Shown one piece after another: positions 60,765 to 64,000 of a stretch of DNA of 64,000 bases. Numbering within the stretch: position 1 is the first letter of the stretch; every line of letters starts with the position of its first letter. The stretch covers positions 62,001 through 126,000 of the forward strand of contig NZ_JACYFT010000001.1 in assembly GCF_014837235.1 (NCBI RefSeq), written 5' to 3'. The notes under the pieces were generated by a model. That model searched no databases. It was given only the letters and a program-made list of their open reading frames with translations, and was not told the origin of the DNA. Source of the DNA: Limnohabitans radicicola. GTDB taxonomy: Bacteria > Pseudomonadota > Gammaproteobacteria > Burkholderiales > Burkholderiaceae_C. The position numbers and the translations under genes are program-made.

Positions 60765-61907
60765 ATGTCCGAACGCGTCATTCCGCTGGTCGATCAGCGC
60801 CACCCGAGCTGGCCTTTGCCCGCTGCCACGCCTTTGCAGGCTCTGGGCGAGCTGCCGCTTGACCAGCTGCAACGGCCTTTGCACGATCTGCGCATCAGCG
60901 TGACCGACCGCTGCAACTTCCGCTGCAGTTACTGCATGCCCAAGGAAGTCTTCGACAAGGACTACACCTACCTGCCCCACAGCGCCTTGCTCAGCTTTGA
61001 AGAGATCACCCGCACAGCACGCCTGTTTGTCGAGCGTGGCGTGCGCAAAATCCGCCTGACCGGGGGCGAGCCGCTGCTGCGCAAGAACATCGAGATACTG
61101 GTCGCCCAACTGGCGGCGCTGAAAACACCCGACGGTCAGCCGCTGGACCTGACCCTCACCACCAACGGCTCCTTGCTGGCGCGCAAGGCCCGAAGCCTCA
61201 AAGACGCCGGCCTGCAGCGCGTGACGGTGAGCTTGGACGGGCTCGACGATGCGGTGTTCCGTCGCATGAACGATGTCGACTTCCCGGTGGCCGATGTGCT
61301 GGCCGGAATCGAAGCCGCACAGCAGGCCGGTTTGGGGCCCATCAAGGTCAACATGGTGGTCAAGCGTGGTACCAACGACCACGAGATCATCCCGATGGCA
61401 CGGCACTTCCGCGGCTCGGGCGTGGTGCTGCGTTTCATCGAGTACATGGACGTGGGCGCCACCAACGGCTGGCGCATGGACGAAGTGCTGCCCAGTGCAC
61501 AAGTCATCGAACGGCTGAAAACCGAGTGGCCCATGGTGGCCCTGAGCCCGAGCAGCCCTGGCGAAACCGCCGAGCGCTGGGGCTACGCCAACGCGCAAGG
61601 GCGGCACGATCCGGCCTTGGGCGAGGTGGGCGTGATCAGCAGCGTGACCCAGGCTTTTTGTGGCGACTGCAACCGCGCCCGCCTGTCGACCGAGGGGCGC
61701 CTCTACCTGTGCCTGTTTGCCAGCCAGGGCTACGACCTGCGGCCGCTGCTGCGCGAGCAAAACGCCTCCGACGAACACATTACCGCCACGCTGGACGCGA
61801 TCTGGCGCGGGCGCAAGGACCAGTACTCGCGACTGCGCAGCCTGCAGCCCCCGGACACCGACAGTGGCCCCGTCAAACGGGTCGAAATGAGCTACATCGG
61901 TGGTTGA
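60765..61907 (+). CDS. moaA: GTP 3',8-cyclase MoaA
   Basis: Radical SAM enzyme opening molybdenum cofactor synthesis from GTP (with MoaC, not here). 380 residues. N-terminal radical-SAM cluster CNFRCSYC (Cys50, Cys54, Cys57) after a ~35-residue extension. A second cluster near the C-terminus has [11 protein letters not shown] and a further Cys in LYLCLF. The C-terminal Gly-Gly (YIGG) needed for catalysis is present. It starts the moaA-mobA-moeA run. Confidence 0.96.
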   Translation: MSERVIPLVDQRHPSWPLPAATPLQALGELPLDQLQRPLHDLRISVTDRCNFRCSYCMPKEVFDKDYTYLPHSALLSFEEITRTARLFVERGVRKIRLTGGEPLLRKNIEILVAQLAALKTPDGQPLDLTLTTNGSLLARKARSLKDAGLQRVTVSLDGLDDAVFRRMNDVDFPVADVLAGIEAAQQAGLGPIKVNMVVKRGTNDHEIIPMARHFRGSGVVLRFIEYMDVGATNGWRMDEVLPSAQVIERLKTEWPMVALSPSSPGETAERWGYANAQGRHDPALGEVGVISSVTQAFCGDCNRARLSTEGRLYLCLFASQGYDLRPLLREQNASDEHITATLDAIWRGRKDQYSRLRSLQPPDTDSGPVKRVEMSYIGG

Positions 61908-61911
61908 AGAC

Positions 61912-62541
61912 ATGCACGAGCTGAACACCTCCCCGGCCATCACGGGCCTCATCCTCGCTGGTGGCCGGGGCTCGCGCATGGGCGGGGTCGACAAAGGCTT
62001 GCAGAACTTCCGTGGCTTGCCACTGGCCCTGCAAACCCTGATGCGCCTGCAACTGCAAAGCCTGCCGCCACAGGAAGTGCTGATCAACGCCAACCGCAAC
62101 CTGTCCGCCTACGAATCCTTAGGCGTGCAGGTCTGGCCCGACAGCCTGAGCGATTACGCGGGCCCACTGGCGGGTTTCCTCACGGGCCTGGAGCGTTGCG
62201 AAACACCGCTGCTGCTCACCGTGCCCTGCGACACCCCACTCTTTCCGCTGGACCTGGCCGAACGCCTGCTCCAGGCCCTGACAGCGCAAGACGCCGACCT
62301 GGCCATGGCCGCCGCCCCGGAAGCCGACGGCACGGTGCGCCCGCAACCGGTTTTTTGCCTGCTCAAGGTCGATCTGCTCGAAAGCCTGGTGGCCTTCACG
62401 CAGGCCGGTGGTCGCAAGATCGACGCCTGGACGGCCCAACACCGCTGCGCCATCGTGCCTTTTGACCAGCCTGGCGACAGTCCGCAGGCTTTTTCAAACG
62501 CCAACACCTTGCAAGAGTTGCAGCAGCTCGAATCCCTTTGA
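61912..62541 (+). CDS. mobA: molybdenum cofactor guanylyltransferase MobA
   Basis: Attaches GMP to molybdopterin to form MGD. 209 residues from ATG 61912. Nucleotide-binding motif [18 protein letters not shown] (about 14-31) and a PCDTPLFP metal-binding block. A GTG at 61900 inside the moaA stop is also in frame and would give 213 residues. It lies just after moaA and just before moeA. Confidence 0.94.
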   Translation: MHELNTSPAITGLILAGGRGSRMGGVDKGLQNFRGLPLALQTLMRLQLQSLPPQEVLINANRNLSAYESLGVQVWPDSLSDYAGPLAGFLTGLERCETPLLLTVPCDTPLFPLDLAERLLQALTAQDADLAMAAAPEADGTVRPQPVFCLLKVDLLESLVAFTQAGGRKIDAWTAQHRCAIVPFDQPGDSPQAFSNANTLQELQQLESL

Positions 62542-62546
62542 CCCCC

Positions 62547-63833
62547 ATGACCGCGCCACTTTCACTTCAGGACATCGCCGAACGCCTGCAAGGCTATGAC
62601 CCGCAGGCCCTGTCTGCAAGCCATGTGACCCGTTTTCTGTCCGAGCTGGTGCAGCCCGTGCGCGAGACCGAAACCGTGCCCATCCTGCAGACACTGGACC
62701 GGATTCTGGCCCGTGATGTCATCTCGCCGATCAGCGTGCCACCCCACGACAACTCCGCCATGGACGGCTTCGCCTTGCGGGGCGAAGAACTCTCAGCTAC
62801 CCAAGCCACCCGCTTTCGCATCGTGGGCACTGCGCTCGCCGGGGCCGCCTGGACTGGCCAGGTGCAGGCCTGTGAATGCGTACGCATCATGACCGGCGCG
62901 ATCATGCCCAGCGGGCTCGACACCGTCGCCCCTCAGGAGCTGGTGCAAGTCGACAACGATCACATCACCGTGCCTGCGGGTGTGCTGCAGGCAGGTGACA
63001 ACCGCCGCCTGCTGGGCGAAGACCTGATGGCTGGACAGCCTGCACTGGCAGCAGGCTCACGCCTCACCCCTGCAGCCTGCGGCATGCTCGCCAGTCTGGG
63101 CTTGCCCGAGGTCACGGTCTGGCGCCGCCCGCGTGTGGCGTATTTCTCGACGGGTGACGAAATCCTCAGCCTGGGCGAAGCGCCACGCGAAGGCGCCGTG
63201 TACGACAGCAACCGCTACACCGTCCACGGCATGCTGCAGCGCCTGGGGTGCGAAATCATCGACATGGGCGTCGTCAAAGACAACCCGGCAGCACTGGAGG
63301 CGGCCTTTCGCGAGGCTGCGGCCCAGGCCGATGCCATCATCACCAGCGGTGGCGTCAGCGTGGGCGAGGCCGACCACACCAAAGCCATGATGAAAAAACT
63401 GGGCGATGTGGCCTTCTGGCGCATCGCCATGCGCCCTGGCCGCCCCATGGCGGTGGGCCGCATCCAGCAAGGCGATCGCTCAGCCCTGCTGTTTGGCTTG
63501 CCCGGCAACCCGGTGGCGGTGATGGTGACCTTTGCCGCCTTTGTGCGCCCTGCCCTGCAGCAGCTCATGGGCTGGCAAGCGCCTGCAGTGCCTATGCTCA
63601 AAGCCAAAAGTCTGGAGACCCTGCGCAAAAAACCTGGCCGCACCGAGTACCAGCGCGGCATCGTGCGCACCAACGCTGCGGGAGAACCAGTGGTCAGCAC
63701 CACCGGCAACCAAGGCTCGGGCGTGCTCAGCTCCATGGTGCAGGCCAATGGCCTGATCGTGCTCGGTCACACACAAGGCCAGGTGCAGCCGGGCGACTGG
63801 GTCGATGTGATGGTGTTTGACGGGCACCTCTGA
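62547..63833 (+). CDS. moeA: molybdopterin molybdenumtransferase MoeA
   Basis: Inserts molybdate into adenylated molybdopterin. 428 residues. Blocks DNSAMDGFAL (about 68-77), GDNRRLLGEDL, STGDEIL (about 202-208), TSGGVSVGEADHTKAMM (about 268-284) and GLPGNPVAVMV in the C-terminal half. ATG 62547; a TTG at 62538 overlaps the mobA stop and is less likely. A terminator follows at 63854. Confidence 0.96.
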   Translation: MTAPLSLQDIAERLQGYDPQALSASHVTRFLSELVQPVRETETVPILQTLDRILARDVISPISVPPHDNSAMDGFALRGEELSATQATRFRIVGTALAGAAWTGQVQACECVRIMTGAIMPSGLDTVAPQELVQVDNDHITVPAGVLQAGDNRRLLGEDLMAGQPALAAGSRLTPAACGMLASLGLPEVTVWRRPRVAYFSTGDEILSLGEAPREGAVYDSNRYTVHGMLQRLGCEIIDMGVVKDNPAALEAAFREAAAQADAIITSGGVSVGEADHTKAMMKKLGDVAFWRIAMRPGRPMAVGRIQQGDRSALLFGLPGNPVAVMVTFAAFVRPALQQLMGWQAPAVPMLKAKSLETLRKKPGRTEYQRGIVRTNAAGEPVVSTTGNQGSGVLSSMVQANGLIVLGHTQGQVQPGDWVDVMVFDGHL

Positions 63834-63853
63834 AGTTGGCCACGCAGACACAA

Positions 63854-63882
63854 AAAAGGGGCTTCACAGCCCCTTTTCTTTT
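63854..63882. terminator. terminator between moeA and RND gene
   Basis: AAAAGGGGCT / AGCCCCTTTT with a TCAC loop, flanked by a T-run on the + side (CTTTT) and an A-run on the other. It can serve both convergent transcripts. Confidence 0.9.
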
Positions 63883-63897
63883 GGCGGTCAATGACCG

Positions 63898-64000
63898 TCA
63901 ATGCGCAGACCCGCTCGGCGGCGCATCCAGTGCCACGGCCTTGTTGGGCCCGGGCACGCTCTTGCGTGCAAGCAGGGAATACATGGTGGGCACCACAAAA
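63898..64000 (-). CDS. RND-family efflux permease, C-terminal fragment
   Basis: Only the last 33 residues are inside the window; the gene continues beyond the right edge. The visible end starts FVVPTMYSLLARKS, matching the last membrane helix of AcrB/MdtB-like permeases (FVVP-x-x-Y-x-L-L-A-R), followed by a short polar tail and a TGA at 63898-63900. The family call rests on this short stretch. Confidence 0.72.
   Translation of the reverse strand, partial: FVVPTMYSLLARKSVPGPNKAVALDAPPSGSAH

Overview
The window is a piece of a betaproteobacterial chromosome, most likely from the order Burkholderiales and close to Comamonadaceae. This is a judgement from gene content and synteny: the isc operon order, phaC-phaA-phaB, the sigma/DUF3619/DUF3106/RDD run, aat-bpt, and moaA-mobA-moeA, together with high-GC codon use. 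No rRNA, CRISPR array, insertion sequence or phage gene was seen. The content is almost entirely core metabolism plus one flagellar block.

Layout. 1-10.1 kb: flagellar cluster on the + strand, with the end of one flagellin, a small TPR-like gene, a second flagellin, a sigma-54 enhancer-binding regulator, and fliEFGHIJ. Two near-perfect -24/-12 sigma-54 promoters precede the TPR/flagellin unit and the regulator. 10.1-11.5 kb: a secreted protein of unknown function, a 341-bp gap and tRNA-Val(CAC). 11.5-17.6 kb: iscRSUA-hscBA-fdx with dnaQ as the last gene, all on the - strand, and an IscR-like box in front of iscR. 17.7-21.2 kb: uvrB and a divergent aspartate/aromatic aminotransferase. 21.2-23.4 kb: an intracellular PHB depolymerase with a Lys/Ala tail, followed by an orphan RsxB-type ferredoxin. 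23.4-31.6 kb: a propionyl-CoA to succinyl-CoA operon (mutase, MeaB, PccB, PccA, epimerase-like VOC protein) with a divergent GntR regulator.

31.6-38.4 kb: dusA, an nfeD/SPFH membrane pair, the phaC-phaA-phaB PHB synthesis operon and a small membrane protein. 38.3-42.6 kb: pgeF, the aat-bpt N-degron pair, an IclR regulator and pbpG. 42.6-48.7 kb: branched-chain amino acid block ilvB-ilvN-ilvC, pssA, and leuA, with a leucine-rich leader peptide and terminator (an attenuator) in front of leuA. 48.9-52.3 kb: an ECF sigma factor with DUF3619, DUF3106 and RDD genes, then dgkA and a LOG-family gene. 52.3-55.5 kb: nadE-glnB and a FemAB-like gene. 55.5-58.4 kb: soluble and membrane pyrophosphatases, divergent. 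58.4-60.7 kb: an aldehyde dehydrogenase and an SDR dehydrogenase. 60.7-63.8 kb: the molybdenum cofactor operon moaA-mobA-moeA. The window ends in the C-terminus of an RND efflux permease on the - strand.

Together the genes describe a motile, PHB-storing heterotroph. Carbon enters and leaves PHB (phaCAB, phaZ), propionate-type units are fed to the TCA cycle, and pyrophosphate is handled both by hydrolysis and by proton pumping. The points most worth a second look are the sigma-54 flagellar control, the leuA attenuator, the PHB depolymerase tail, the nadE-glnB pairing, and the uncharacterised sigma/DUF3619/DUF3106/RDD module.
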